Counted from the stretch's first letter, positions 28,974 to 39,371 are shown. The stretch: 64,000 nucleotides of DNA from Enterocytospora artemiae (GCA_038659295.1 JASNGC010000002.1:558001-622000), one strand, 5' to 3'. Notes: generated by a model from the letters alone, not told the origin. A program made the numbers and translations.

Positions 28974-30941
28974 ATGTCTGAGATTCTTGTTCCAAGAAAG
29001 GCTACAAAGTATAATTTTGCAGAGGAAGAGCTAATAATGAAAGAAGATTACTGCAACTGTCCAATATGGGTAAATTACAATGCATTAATTATTCTGGAAA
29101 CATTTCAAAAGAACTCTAGGCAAGCTATTGACTTCTTAATAGCCATATCGGAGCCAGTCTCCAGGCCAGAAAAAATACATGAATATCAAATCACAGCCTA
29201 CTCTCTGTATGCTGCAGCGTCTGTTGGGTTGACAACTGATCACATAATCAATACCCTTCAAAGATTCAGCAAAAATATCCTTCCAAAAGGTGTTCAGAAT
29301 TTCATAACAGATTGCACTCTTTCATACGGGAAATTAAAATTGATTAGAGCTCATATGAAATTCTTTATCGAAGCACAAAATGATGAAATATTCCTTATGG
29401 TATTGAATGATGAAATACTGTCCAAGTATTCGATTAATTCCGATCCCAAATTGCTTCTTATAGAGATTACAGACGTGGAAAATGCAAAAAAAAGATGCAT
29501 CGAGTTAGACTATCCACTGATCGAAGAATTTGATTTCATCAATGCAACTCAATTGTCTAAATTAAGCATGGATCTGAAACCAACGTGTCAAATTCGCTCA
29601 TATCAAGAAATTTGCCTGAACAAAATGTTTGGGAATGGCCGGGCAAGATCTGGAATCATAGTTTTACCTTGTGGATCTGGGAAAACTTTGGTGGGAATCA
29701 CAGCAATATCTACCATAAAGAAGTCTGGTTTAATATTGTGTACATCAGCGGTTTCTGTTGAGCAATGGAGACAGTCCATATTAAATTTTACGAATATCAA
29801 GCCTACCTCACTTGCTAGATTTACTTCAGATAAGAAGGAATGGTTCGAGGAGTCTGAATCCCAAAGAGGATCTGGAATATTAATAACTACTTATTCTATG
29901 CTTAGTTACAGTGGTAAGAGATCGTTTGAGGCCCAAAAAATAATGAATAATATAAGCCAACACGAGTGGGGAATTATGATTATGGATGAAGTTCACGTTG
30001 TACCAGCTCAAATGTTTCGAAAAACAGTTTCTACAGTATCCCATCATTGTAAGCTGGGTCTTACAGCTACCTTGGTCAGAGAAGATGATAAAATAGAAGA
30101 TTTGAATTTTTTAATTGGTCCAAAGTTGTATGAGGCTGATTGGCAAGACTTAAGTACTCAGGGTCATATTGCAAAGGTTGAAGGTGCGGAAGTCTGGTGC
30201 GGAATGACTTCCGAATTTTATAGAGAGTACTTAGTCCAAAATTCCGCTAAAAAAAGGGTATTGGCCATAATGAATCCTACAAAGATTCAGATATGCGAGT
30301 ATCTTATCGAAAAGCATGAAAAAAGAGGAGACAAAATTATCGTGTTTAGTGACTCAGTTTTAGCCTTAAAGGAATACGCAGTAAAAATGGGGAAACCATT
30401 CATTTATGGTCCGACTGGACAGACTGAACGAATGAGGATATTAAAGCAATTCCAAACAAATCGTAAAATAAATACCATCTTTCTTAGTAAGGTGGGAGAT
30501 ACCTCAATAGATTTGCCTGAAGCAACTTGTTTGATACAGATATCAAGTCATTTTGGAAGTAGAAGACAAGAAGCCCAGAGGCTTGGCAGAGTTTTGAGGG
30601 CAAAGAAGAGGAACGACCCTAATTTCAAGGTGTTCTTCTACTCTCTTGTAAGCAAAGATACGGATGAAATGTTCTACTCTGCCAAAAGACAACAATTTTT
30701 AATTGATCAAGGATATTCGTTTAACATAATTCCGGATATGCCGGAAGTTAATCAAAGGGAAAACAGGATTTATAGATCAAAATTGCAACAAAAGGAGTTG
30801 TTGGCGTCCATCCTGATGGCAACTGATAGAGATTTGCAAAGTGAGGAAAGTGAAGATGCAGACCGTACAGTAACCAGAAAAATAAGCGGATTCAGTGGTG
30901 CTGATGGGATGGCATATATGGAAAGACGAAAGCCTCATTGA
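28974..30941 (+). CDS. SSL2: TFIIH helicase/translocase XPB
   Basis: A DNA translocase of TFIIH needed for promoter opening and nucleotide excision repair. In the 655-residue protein the Walker A Lys is near residue 237 (PCGSGKT) and the DEVH box near 338. The RED motif ([23 protein letters not shown] region) follows, with helicase motifs V and VI at [13 protein letters not shown] and [20 protein letters not shown]. The N-terminal damage-recognition-type domain is shortened. The ATG behind CCCAA is chosen over one eight codons upstream. Confidence 0.96.
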   Translation: MSEILVPRKATKYNFAEEELIMKEDYCNCPIWVNYNALIILETFQKNSRQAIDFLIAISEPVSRPEKIHEYQITAYSLYAAASVGLTTDHIINTLQRFSKNILPKGVQNFITDCTLSYGKLKLIRAHMKFFIEAQNDEIFLMVLNDEILSKYSINSDPKLLLIEITDVENAKKRCIELDYPLIEEFDFINATQLSKLSMDLKPTCQIRSYQEICLNKMFGNGRARSGIIVLPCGSGKTLVGITAISTIKKSGLILCTSAVSVEQWRQSILNFTNIKPTSLARFTSDKKEWFEESESQRGSGILITTYSMLSYSGKRSFEAQKIMNNISQHEWGIMIMDEVHVVPAQMFRKTVSTVSHHCKLGLTATLVREDDKIEDLNFLIGPKLYEADWQDLSTQGHIAKVEGAEVWCGMTSEFYREYLVQNSAKKRVLAIMNPTKIQICEYLIEKHEKRGDKIIVFSDSVLALKEYAVKMGKPFIYGPTGQTERMRILKQFQTNRKINTIFLSKVGDTSIDLPEATCLIQISSHFGSRRQEAQRLGRVLRAKKRNDPNFKVFFYSLVSKDTDEMFYSAKRQQFLIDQGYSFNIIPDMPEVNQRENRIYRSKLQQKELLASILMATDRDLQSEESEDADRTVTRKISGFSGADGMAYMERRKPH

Positions 30942-31207
30942 ACTGTGGCAGTATGATGGCTTATTTAAGTGTTGAAAATATTTGGAAGAGGAAAAGTTGA
31001 TTAAAATTGTTCGGATGCAGTAAATCTACTCAGATTTTATTTTATACTTTTATGTAATCCAATAATATAAAAAACACAATCAAACCATGGAGCAATTATT
31101 GAGTTATTTATTTTTAGCTTAGTCACAGGCATTATTTTTGGTTTTAGAAATGACTCAATCAGATAATATCATCACTTGGAGACAGTTTCATAGCACCAAA
31201 TATTGAA

Positions 31208-33862
31208 CTATTCAAAACTAATATCAATGAGTGTTTCTCGGTTTAGTACTGAAAGCAAGCTAAAAATGCAAATATTTGCTTCAAGATTCATTAAATTAGT
31301 AGTTTCATCTATTGTAACAGTTATTGTAAGTATTTCCTTCTTGTCGAGTTCCTGAATGCGTACAACTATGCTTTTTGGAACAACTATTTCTGCAATATAA
31401 TTAGTATATACTGATTTTGGAATTGAGATATTGACACTGTACTCTGTTAAATTTATTGTGGTAAAGTTGTACTTGAGACTTTCATGCTTTCTATGCCCAT
31501 TCTTTATCAATACATACAGAACATCCTTTAGAACATTTACGACATACAGATCAAAACCCACACGATGATTAAGATTCATTGATTTGAAGCTTATATCCTT
31601 GATATTTTTACTTTTAAAAACTTTGTATAGTTTTGCCTTTACTTTTACTGGCTCTGGGAAGTATAGAAGCAGCTGATTATCAGCAAAAGTAATATTCAAT
31701 GAAATGAAATCAGAACCAACAATTCCCAAAACTTCCTTTGAACCATCTAAATCTTCAACCTCAACAGTAAATCCAGGGTGATTATAACAAATCTCATTCC
31801 GGATAATTACTTGGAATGGGCTGTTATCTGAATCGATTTGCCAGAAATCTTTTATGTTGTAGGGATGATTTTCAACATTGCAGTGAACTTCTAATGCATC
31901 ATGAAGGGGAACAAGAGATAGCTTTAGCCTGGCAAATTTTACGACAAGTTTTGGTCTATTTGTTTTGACTAGTCTGAAAAGTGAATAATCTTCATTCAAC
32001 TGATTCAGCAAATCTTGTGATTTCCGTTCGTAAAATGTACTGGATGGTTTTTGGAGCTGGCTCAAAGAGAATGGACTTAATTTACCAACGCAAATCTGTG
32101 TTTCTTGGCCAAATAATATATCGAATATATCTAAATTCGTATATTTTTTGGATTCCAATGCTGTTTTGGAGAAATGGACAACACTATCGAATCGTATATC
32201 TCCGAATAGCTTCTTATTTAGCATATCATCACACATCTTAAACAATATCGTGGTCTCCTTAAAGTCTGCACAAATTATTAATTTAGCACTTTTGACCAGA
32301 AAAGGAAAGTTTGGAAGTGAAATTGAAACAATATCTCCACTTCTCTCACCTAACAGTGGTGACATTATTGGTAAAAAGGGCATATGACTACGAATTTGAC
32401 ACTGCTCCGGAGAAGATAAATCCGATATAACCGTGTGCTTCAACATCAAATCTTTAGGAGGGAAAACATTCTTTTGAAAGATAAGATATGATTTATAATT
32501 ATAATAAAAATATCCTCTACTTGTAAAATCAGTTTGAATCTCCAATCCTTGAAAAAGTTCGTATGGATTTATTCGTCTGTGATTCAACTGATTGATTCGA
32601 GGAGTAGATATTAGCCCCTGATTTATGGAAAAGCTTATTAGAGGATGATTCTCCTTTAATATCTGAAGAAAGTGAGGTATACTTAACTTATCCAGTTCAA
32701 ATAATAACTTAAACTTGTATGGAGCTATGGTGATAATACCAACTTCCTTGAGATTGGTCCTAGCGATCAAATGTATCTTATCCTTTGGAAAGAATATATA
32801 AAGCATGGAGATCAAAAAGTTACAAATGGATTTCCGAGCAAAAAATATTTCGCCCAAAATTGTTTTATCCACTTTTAGAATATTAAAAAATATTTTAGGT
32901 TCTGTAGATGAGATGCTTTTTTCGGCCTTGAATTGTTGTCTACGAAAATTGATGTGATGGGAATTTGTATAACTCCAAGGAACTCCCAAAGAAGTCCCAA
33001 AAATTCCAACCAAAAATATTTCGATGTTTTTTTCACAAACCATCTTTATGAGTGGTTCGAGGAAGTCAGCATTATCTGCAGGAAGGGTGAGTGTTGCCAG
33101 GGTTACTCTTTCTTTACTTTGTTCGGAAAAACTAAAGCTCTTCAACAGAATTTTGGAAAAAATCCTTGGAGAAAAGATAAATTCTACATCATTCCTTACA
33201 TTTATAATGTATTTTTCAAAAATTGGAACAGCTTGCTGAAGCTTCCCTGCATCTAAAGAAATCGCTATTTCTTTCAAACCATCTTTCTCAATTTCATAGG
33301 TTTCAATTTGAATTCCAAAATTATTAATATATTTTATATAAGCCGAAAAGGTATCTCCTGGTTTTGATGATTGTGATTTCAAAAGGTTGATAGATTTTGA
33401 AAACCTTTTAAAGAAGAATAGAGGAATCCAAAAGAAACGGGTAGATATTGAAAATTCCCCCGTTACTCCAATTATGCCCATGGGAGATTTTAAGAATCTA
33501 TCGACATCTGCTGCTATTTTGATAACAGAGGAGATTGCACATCCATTTTTCAAACATATTTCATCTGTTTTGAAGGTCAGAGAGTCATTAATAACCAGAC
33601 TTACGTTGCTGGCTTTGATAAACACCGGTATACTACCATTGGTGATTTCAGCGTTAATCCTTATTTCTGTGGGATTATCCAAATCGAAATCTAAGTTAGT
33701 TATCTTAAAGTTGGCGTAACGAACATTATACACTGACCTGAGAATAAATGCTGCTCTAGCCAGAATTAAGCATGTAATAAAGAAAAAAAATGATGCAATT
33801 CTTTTTTTTCCATAGAATACATCGGATTCGCGTTGTGGAGATCTTTTCTTATAGATCAGCAT
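31208..33862 (-). CDS. Large single-anchor membrane protein, LEA2/DUF3712-like look
   Basis: An 884-residue protein. CCC is immediately before the chosen ATG; the frame runs 35 codons further upstream without it. A basic N-terminus (about 1-25) is followed by one strong membrane span (ASFFFFITCLILARAAFIL, about 27-45). All the rest looks beta-rich and extracytoplasmic, with Asn-Pro turns such as LDFDLDNPTEIRINAEITN soon after the span. This resembles the repeated LEA2-like/DUF3712 domains of fungal vacuolar membrane proteins such as yeast Tag1, but the match is by pattern only. Function unknown. It is divergent from the gene at 33941 with 78 bp between starts. Confidence 0.7.
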   Translation of the reverse strand: MLIYKKRSPQRESDVFYGKKRIASFFFFITCLILARAAFILRSVYNVRYANFKITNLDFDLDNPTEIRINAEITNGSIPVFIKASNVSLVINDSLTFKTDEICLKNGCAISSVIKIAADVDRFLKSPMGIIGVTGEFSISTRFFWIPLFFFKRFSKSINLLKSQSSKPGDTFSAYIKYINNFGIQIETYEIEKDGLKEIAISLDAGKLQQAVPIFEKYIINVRNDVEFIFSPRIFSKILLKSFSFSEQSKERVTLATLTLPADNADFLEPLIKMVCEKNIEIFLVGIFGTSLGVPWSYTNSHHINFRRQQFKAEKSISSTEPKIFFNILKVDKTILGEIFFARKSICNFLISMLYIFFPKDKIHLIARTNLKEVGIITIAPYKFKLLFELDKLSIPHFLQILKENHPLISFSINQGLISTPRINQLNHRRINPYELFQGLEIQTDFTSRGYFYYNYKSYLIFQKNVFPPKDLMLKHTVISDLSSPEQCQIRSHMPFLPIMSPLLGERSGDIVSISLPNFPFLVKSAKLIICADFKETTILFKMCDDMLNKKLFGDIRFDSVVHFSKTALESKKYTNLDIFDILFGQETQICVGKLSPFSLSQLQKPSSTFYERKSQDLLNQLNEDYSLFRLVKTNRPKLVVKFARLKLSLVPLHDALEVHCNVENHPYNIKDFWQIDSDNSPFQVIIRNEICYNHPGFTVEVEDLDGSKEVLGIVGSDFISLNITFADNQLLLYFPEPVKVKAKLYKVFKSKNIKDISFKSMNLNHRVGFDLYVVNVLKDVLYVLIKNGHRKHESLKYNFTTINLTEYSVNISIPKSVYTNYIAEIVVPKSIVVRIQELDKKEILTITVTIDETTNLMNLEANICIFSLLSVLNRETLIDISFE

Positions 33863-33940
33863 GGGCAAACATATTTTGCATTGTAAAATAAGAGAAAATA
33901 AATTTTTTAAGTTAAAATTTATTAAACTTTTCAGCCCAAA

Positions 33941-34300
33941 ATGGAAGAAAAAAAATCTGGTAAGCACGATTCAAGAAAGCAGAACGGAAATCCTATCTGT
34001 GCACTGGGTGTTCATAATAGATCGAAGAACTCGCTATTGGATGAAGATGTCGAATTTGAGACCACATTGCTCAATATTCCCATTACAAGTGAGGACAATG
34101 CAGAAGTCATAAAATATATTAACTTACGATTTAAAGAAAAAACTTTTGACAACTACAGATTTGAAGAAATTGTCGAGAAAATAGAGGAGGAAACATATGA
34201 TACTTCTTGCTGTGAGAACGGAAAGGGATTAATCAAGCTCTATGAAGAAATTGATGAAGAATTTCGGAAGCTAGTTGATCATGGGAAAAGTGGACTTTAA
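33941..34300 (+). CDS. Hypothetical acidic helical protein
   Basis: A 119-residue protein with CCCAAA before its ATG. The N-terminal 30 residues are basic and Ser/Asn-rich; the rest is strongly acidic and helical (FEEIVEKIEEETY, YEEIDEEFRKL) with one CC pair near residue 90. No family is recognised. It shares a 78-bp intergenic region with the large membrane protein gene on the other strand. Confidence 0.6.
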   Translation: MEEKKSGKHDSRKQNGNPICALGVHNRSKNSLLDEDVEFETTLLNIPITSEDNAEVIKYINLRFKEKTFDNYRFEEIVEKIEEETYDTSCCENGKGLIKLYEEIDEEFRKLVDHGKSGL

Positions 34301-34798
34301 GAGAAATTTGGCCATATTCAACAAGCTGGCTGCGTAGGCGATTGATTTATCTATTGGCTTTGAATGCGTTCACTAATTCTTGGTGCTTATGAGTGAATTA
34401 ATTTCATATTACTTCTCAAAATGCTATTTCCTATACTAGTAAATTTTTAATAGAACTTGATTCAAACGCTTAATTTCCAATGTATTAAATAGATATTGTA
34501 CAGAGAAACAATTCGGCTTTATTCGTGCTTTCATTAAAACTAAGAAAGATTGTGAATATTTTGTGTATTGCCCAAAATCTACGAATATCAGTTATTTGAA
34601 TTAAAAGCTTGCAAATCAAGTCTATTTCTAGTCAATTCTGATATAACAATTATATTGGACGGTGTCTGTTTAATGGGATATTTTATAACTATTCAAACAT
34701 TATTCGATAATTTTAAATATACCCTACAAATTTTTTAATTAATATTATAACGTATAAGATTGACTCCTATATATAACCTCTGAAGCATTTAAATACAT
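34301..34798. other. Gene-free AT-rich spacer
   Basis: About 500 bases between convergent genes. No open frame, RNA gene or repeat is seen. Confidence 0.6.
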
Positions 34799-35119
34799 TT
34801 ATTTAATTGATCTATAAATCTTTGAACCAGAAAAAAGAGAAGGCTCAATCTCAATTAGGTTATTTTCAATATCATTAAATAAACATCGAAGAGCATCATC
34901 ATCACTTTTGGATACAAAGTCTGAGGAATGGTCGTGAAAATCTTTGAGTCCAACGATAGTGTCAACAAAATCACTATGGTGATTTTGGATGTCCTCCGAG
35001 ATATCCTCATATTGTGTTGGCTTTAAATCCAGGACACATGTGTCTTGCTCAGTAAAATGCGCCTGAGTATGACAATTTTCGCATCCCTTGCCACTATAAT
35101 GCATCGATATTATCTTCAT
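34799..35119 (-). CDS. Hypothetical small acidic protein
   Basis: A 106-residue protein. The ATG follows TCCT, a weak form of the local start signal; the frame also extends 14 codons upstream from a TTG. Near the N-terminus is a Cys/His cluster (GKGCENCHTQAH) that could bind a metal. The rest is acidic with several His. No family is recognised. Confidence 0.45.
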   Translation of the reverse strand: MKIISMHYSGKGCENCHTQAHFTEQDTCVLDLKPTQYEDISEDIQNHHSDFVDTIVGLKDFHDHSSDFVSKSDDDALRCLFNDIENNLIEIEPSLFSGSKIYRSIK

Positions 35120-35296
35120 AGGAGTAAATAAAAAAATGATTTTTAAGTAGATTCCCGCCAAATAATAGTTTTATTGGCCAATTTTGAATAAGCCAATAAA
35201 AAGTATAGGAGGAAAAATAATCAAATTAGTTAATGAATTAGAACATCAATTTCCCCAAAATAGAAGATATCAATTTCAAAAAGTCTGCAAAAAACA

Positions 35297-35370
35297 TACC
35301 CGACGTGGGATTCGAACCCACAACCCTCAGATTAAGAGTCTGATGCTCTAACCGATTGAGCCAGCCAGGC
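35297..35370 (-). tRNA. tRNA-Lys (CTT anticodon)
   Basis: A 74-nt cloverleaf on the minus strand. The acceptor arm pairs over seven positions with several G-U pairs. The D arm is GCTC/GAGC and the anticodon stem TCAGA/TCTGA encloses loop CTCTTAA. The T arm GTGGG/CCCAC encloses TTCGAAT, and the discriminator base is A. No intron and no encoded CCA. A run of six T follows and serves as Pol III terminator. Confidence 0.95.
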
Positions 35371-35600
35371 TTAGCACCACAAAGTAATTGGGTAACATGT
35401 GAAAAAATCGTGGTCAAAAATTAACTAATACAAAACAAAGACTAATCTAGACAATATTATATTAACAAGTTTATTTCACTTAATATGTCATTACCATCCA
35501 CCATAATAAATTTTACTAAAATTACTCAATACTAATATCTTTCGCAATTCCATGCGGCTGTAAATAAACTCTGGGAAACTAACTTGTTATAAAAAATTAC

Positions 35601-35840
35601 TTATTCGAATAAGTTTTCATAGAAAGGTGCCTCTGTTTCTTTCAAAGCATTCCTTATATCATCATTGATAACTATTTTCCTTTTGTGACTTTTACAATAT
35701 ACATCTGCCCTCTCCAAAAGATATAGCAAATACTCTTCTGTCTTTTCTGCAATATATTCTCTTAATTCACTGCATATATTTAATTTTTCTAAATCGGAGA
35801 TTAGGTTTATATTCTTAAGAATCCCATTACAAACTACCAT
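35601..35840 (-). CDS. TAF6: TAF6-like histone-fold protein
   Basis: A 79-residue protein that is little more than one histone fold: a first helix and loop (LEKLNICSELREYIAE), a long central helix (EYLLYLLERADVYCKSHKR), loop 2 with KIVINDDIRNAL, and a short end APFYENLF. The order and the R-K-x-x-x-x-x-D-D-I-x-x-A-L pattern match the TAF6 histone fold of TFIID, which pairs with TAF9. The HEAT repeats of full TAF6 are absent. The alternative is another histone-fold factor such as a CENP-S-type protein. CCC lies 11 nt before the ATG. Confidence 0.62.
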   Translation of the reverse strand: MVVCNGILKNINLISDLEKLNICSELREYIAEKTEEYLLYLLERADVYCKSHKRKIVINDDIRNALKETEAPFYENLFE

Positions 35841-36008
35841 GAAATGTTAGGGTCAATTATATTCTTTTTAACAAACTTTTGTTATACTTAGCTAGTTACC
35901 CTTAAACCAAATACCTGTTGTTGATAATAGAAGTAGAAATGACCTCCATAACTCTCATATTCCACAGAGTTGTTTTAGTATCTTCCCAAAATTTTTAATT
36001 TTGCCCCA

Positions 36009-36701
36009 ATGACTTCAAATATTTTTACTAAGAGACTTGCCATTATAGCCATCGATTTTGAAGTTATCCCAATTTCTCGAATATACAAGATATTCGAGAC
36101 CATTCTTGGGAAAGCATTGCCACATGTGCGACAGTATGTCAAGGACGATAAAATTTTTGCAGTTGCTGAATTTAGTACGATCGAAGATGCCAAGTTCATC
36201 TATGATTCCTGTGATGATTCTACTATTGATAATACAAAAGAACAATTTAACTTAAGCTTTGTACCAGACTCGTTTGAGCTTCCAGATCATGTGGACGAAT
36301 CCATTTCCAGCAAAGAATATTTTCATAAAAAATCAATCCATAAGTCTGAAATAGATTACGAAAATATGATCGAAGCTTCAGATTGTGAAAGTCTAGAGGA
36401 ATCATCTTGCGATAAAAATGGGGAGAGTGTAGATACTGAAGATAAGTCTAATTTTAAAGAAAAGTCACCCAAGGACATGAAAGGAGGGAGGTTGGCAAAG
36501 GCCATAGAGAATGAAGGAATTTTAAATGAAGCAGTTGGATTTAAGCCAAATGTTATTGATGATCCCCGATTTTCCAATATATTTACCTCTAGTGAATTTG
36601 GATTAGATGCATCAAATCCCAAGTTCAAGAATCAGAAGTGCTCATTTCAAATTGTAGAGGAAAAACGAAAACGTCATGCCCTGGAAGATAGATCTAAATA
36701 G
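36009..36701 (+). CDS. ESF1: Pre-rRNA processing protein Esf1, reduced
   Basis: A nucleolar factor for early 18S rRNA processing. The 230-residue protein starts with the Esf1 RRM-like segment (KRLAIIAIDFEVIPISRIYKIF) and has the later FAVAEFSTIEDAKFIYDSCD and FVPDSFELP. After an acidic low-complexity middle it ends with the NUC153 motif: DDPRFSNIFTSSEFGLDASN plus PKFKNQK. Yeast Esf1 has 628 residues, so linkers and charged domains have been removed. CCCCA precedes the ATG. The combination of both end blocks makes the call good despite the size. Confidence 0.85.
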   Translation: MTSNIFTKRLAIIAIDFEVIPISRIYKIFETILGKALPHVRQYVKDDKIFAVAEFSTIEDAKFIYDSCDDSTIDNTKEQFNLSFVPDSFELPDHVDESISSKEYFHKKSIHKSEIDYENMIEASDCESLEESSCDKNGESVDTEDKSNFKEKSPKDMKGGRLAKAIENEGILNEAVGFKPNVIDDPRFSNIFTSSEFGLDASNPKFKNQKCSFQIVEEKRKRHALEDRSK

Positions 36702-36895
36702 ATAACTAAATTTGCATGCCTTTCATATCTGCTCTTGAAAATCTTGACAGACTTCGGTCGTAACAATCTATTCTTTTCTAGATTTATTTTGTACTTGAAT
36801 ATTCTTAATATCCTTAATCAACAACCTGCATTTTTCAAAAAATTTAACCAGCCATTTTAAAATAGTTATGGATTTGTAGAATATCAAATCCCAAA

Positions 36896-38065
36896 ATGCG
36901 TACTGAAAATTTTGGAGTAAAATTAGAAAACCAAAACCAAATCAATGAATTGTTTTCTGTTTTGAAACGAATTTTGGGTTTAACTAGGTCAGGTACGTTT
37001 TTTGGAAATCATCCAGTGGGCTTGAATGAAGAAAGAATGAATTTTTTATTGGAAAATGACTATTTTGTTTGTGAAAAAAGTGATGGAATTAGAGTAATGT
37101 TACTAACATACCAAACCCATGTATTCTTTTATGACAGGATGAATGTATTTTTTGAGCTGGATTATATCACCAATGAAAATGCCATTTACTTATTTGACGG
37201 AGAACTCTATGAAGAGGAGGGCAGGTTTGTGTATGCTATATTTGATACTCTTATTTATAACGAAAAGAACATGATGCCTTTAGACCTAACGAGAAGATTG
37301 GGGGTCGCAAATTTATTTGTGAAGAATATAGTATCAAAGCTATTTCTGAGGCAAAATAATAGTAAGTTTTATCCATTTTTTACGATAATGAAGTATATGA
37401 TTCGAAGTTATGGGTTTCCAGGAATTCTTGATGAAATTCCAAACTTAAAGCATAAAAATGACGGGCTGATTTTCACTCCTGTAAATTTACCATACGTACC
37501 ATTTGAGAGGTCGCAGATTTTGAAGTGGAAACCTCCTTACCTGAATACTGTTGATTTGACTATTTACAAAACCGATACTCCAGGGGTATACGATTTATGT
37601 TGTGATGTGGAAGAGAACCAGTTGAAGAAGTATTCATTAGGTTCTTTTGGTAAGAGGCAGATTCATTTTGGAACGTATATTGTGGGAATTGATATCAAAA
37701 GATGTAAAGAGTCTGAACTTGCCATAACCTATGCAGAGGAACAGTTTGGAGATGGCCATCCGAAAGATCCATCAAGTATAGTATCCGATCCGTTAGATGG
37801 GAAAATAGGTGAATTTACATTTAATAAAGAAATGTGGACTTGGGACATATCCACTTTATCTCTGGTAAAGGGTGGCTGGTCCCTATATAAAGTTAGAACA
37901 GATAAGGACAGCCCAAACAATATTAAAATTGTTATTGATTTGTGCAATACATTCCATGAAAACCTTGATCAATGGAAGTTGAAATCATACCATAAATTGA
38001 TGAGGGAACAATATAAGCTTCGAGAAGCAGATGCTAATCTAAAAGTTGTAAAAAGAAGAAAATAA
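36896..38065 (+). CDS. CEG1: mRNA-capping enzyme guanylyltransferase
   Basis: Transfers GMP from GTP to the 5' diphosphate of mRNA. The 389-residue protein has the covalent nucleotidyltransferase motifs: EKSDGIRVM with the GMP-accepting Lys at residue 61, FDGELYE (motif III), HKNDGLIFTP (IV), and ILKWKPP (V). The OB-fold region ends with WTWDISTLSLVKGGWSLYKVRTDK. As in fungi, no triphosphatase domain is fused. CCCAAA precedes the ATG. Confidence 0.95.
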   Translation: MRTENFGVKLENQNQINELFSVLKRILGLTRSGTFFGNHPVGLNEERMNFLLENDYFVCEKSDGIRVMLLTYQTHVFFYDRMNVFFELDYITNENAIYLFDGELYEEEGRFVYAIFDTLIYNEKNMMPLDLTRRLGVANLFVKNIVSKLFLRQNNSKFYPFFTIMKYMIRSYGFPGILDEIPNLKHKNDGLIFTPVNLPYVPFERSQILKWKPPYLNTVDLTIYKTDTPGVYDLCCDVEENQLKKYSLGSFGKRQIHFGTYIVGIDIKRCKESELAITYAEEQFGDGHPKDPSSIVSDPLDGKIGEFTFNKEMWTWDISTLSLVKGGWSLYKVRTDKDSPNNIKIVIDLCNTFHENLDQWKLKSYHKLMREQYKLREADANLKVVKRRK

Positions 38066-38555
38066 CTGTAACCTCACTGGATGGATTACATTGTTCGATG
38101 ACATTAAATTTTGGAGATAGAGCTATTATTATCTTTTTATAAGGATGTGCGGTTCTGCTATTCAGCCTCTAATGCATAATTCCTCATTGGACTTATCTGG
38201 AAAAGAACTTTAATAACTTAATTAATGGTCAAAATTGTAGTAAAGATTTTTCCTTTGAAGAAGTTCACAGTTTCACGTTCAGATTTTGAATTGATGGACA
38301 CGAATACTAGAGATATATTGAGTAAACTTAAAAAGAGGAGAGTGTGTATTGATATTACAAAACACTTACGGGCTTTTTAAGTTAAAATATTGATTGTATG
38401 GTTGTGAATAAATCTATATTTCTCAACACAGCAAGAGGTTTAATAAATATAATGATGCTTTTTTAATCTTTTATAGCGCTATACAATTTGTCCAAATTCT
38501 GATCACCTGCCCTTGGACCACTCATAGAAGTAACATAGCCTTTATATTCTGTACA
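38066..38555. other. Spacer with one possible tiny gene
   Basis: Apart from the 51-codon frame at 38225-38380 described separately, there is nothing with coding character. The stretch separates the convergent CEG1 and HIT genes. Confidence 0.5.
38225..38380 (+). CDS. Possible 51-residue basic protein
   Basis: A short open frame with an ATG start encodes a basic product (MVKIVVKIFPLKKF at the start, LKKRRVC near the end). It has an amphipathic look, and its codon use resembles real genes more than the surrounding DNA. No CCC signal is present and no family is recognised, so it may be chance. Confidence 0.25.
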   Translation: MVKIVVKIFPLKKFTVSRSDFELMDTNTRDILSKLKKRRVCIDITKHLRAF

Positions 38556-39371
38556 TTAGTCAGTTGTATCAACATTTCTTGGTGTAACCTCTGACTTTAT
38601 TACCGGAATGATCTTGGTATGTGCATAATCAATCTCACAACCTTCAAAAATCATCGCACAATCATCAACATCCATAGCTTGTTTAAGCAAGATATTAACA
38701 GTGTAGCTAGCTCCTAGAATTTTCAAATACTCATCATGTTTCAAACTAAATATATCACTCGATAGGTGTTTTCTAGGCACAAGCACTGTGAACCCTGGTG
38801 TGTTTGGAAATGGAGTTAAAAATGCAATATGCTCTTTGTCTTCCCACACTCGCCACTGTTCAGCTTGACCTGTCACAATTTTGGTAAATAAATTGTTGTC
38901 ATTATGGTCCCCATGGAAGTTAAAACTCTGCTCCTGTATTTGTAGTCTAGTTCTTACTTGATTCTGTATCAATTTAAGACTGTCATCGGTTGCCCTTGGT
39001 CCATTTTTTGAGGTACAATAGCCAGGGTATTTCTCATGAAATTCAAGATGTCCAGCCAAAATAGGCTTCCAATTGGCATCCAAACCGTGCAGTGGCATCA
39101 GTTTTATTTGTGCATGACTATCTGTTGGTATTGTAATCATGGCACACCTTTCGACTTGCAACTTTTCAGATAGTATCTTTGCCCACTGCTTAGCTACCAA
39201 AAACATTTTGTTATAATCTTCTATTGGTAATTGAAATACGCTTGTGCATTTATCTTTCTTTGTCTGTATTATAGTTGTACCTGGTATGAATGGACAACTA
39301 TCTAAGTAAACGGTATGATCTTGGTCATCTGACAATATCCACTTCGTACCTTGTGTGGCATTTAGTGTCAT
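38556..39371 (-). CDS. Tandem-duplicated HIT-like protein
   Basis: A 271-residue protein made of two HIT-like halves. Each ends in an H-rich strand followed by a Pro: SHAQIKLMPLHG in the first half (near residue 107) and DYAHTKIIPV in the second (near 255). HIT nucleotide hydrolases use H-x-H-x-H, with the middle His as nucleophile. Aligned on the Lys and Pro, the second half keeps that middle His while the first has Gln there, and neither half has the full triad. Both halves show the same VLVP/TIIQ and CAMI blocks, so they come from an internal duplication. CCCT precedes the ATG. Nucleotide binding is likely; activity is uncertain. Confidence 0.75.
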   Translation of the reverse strand: MTLNATQGTKWILSDDQDHTVYLDSCPFIPGTTIIQTKKDKCTSVFQLPIEDYNKMFLVAKQWAKILSEKLQVERCAMITIPTDSHAQIKLMPLHGLDANWKPILAGHLEFHEKYPGYCTSKNGPRATDDSLKLIQNQVRTRLQIQEQSFNFHGDHNDNNLFTKIVTGQAEQWRVWEDKEHIAFLTPFPNTPGFTVLVPRKHLSSDIFSLKHDEYLKILGASYTVNILLKQAMDVDDCAMIFEGCEIDYAHTKIIPVIKSEVTPRNVDTTD

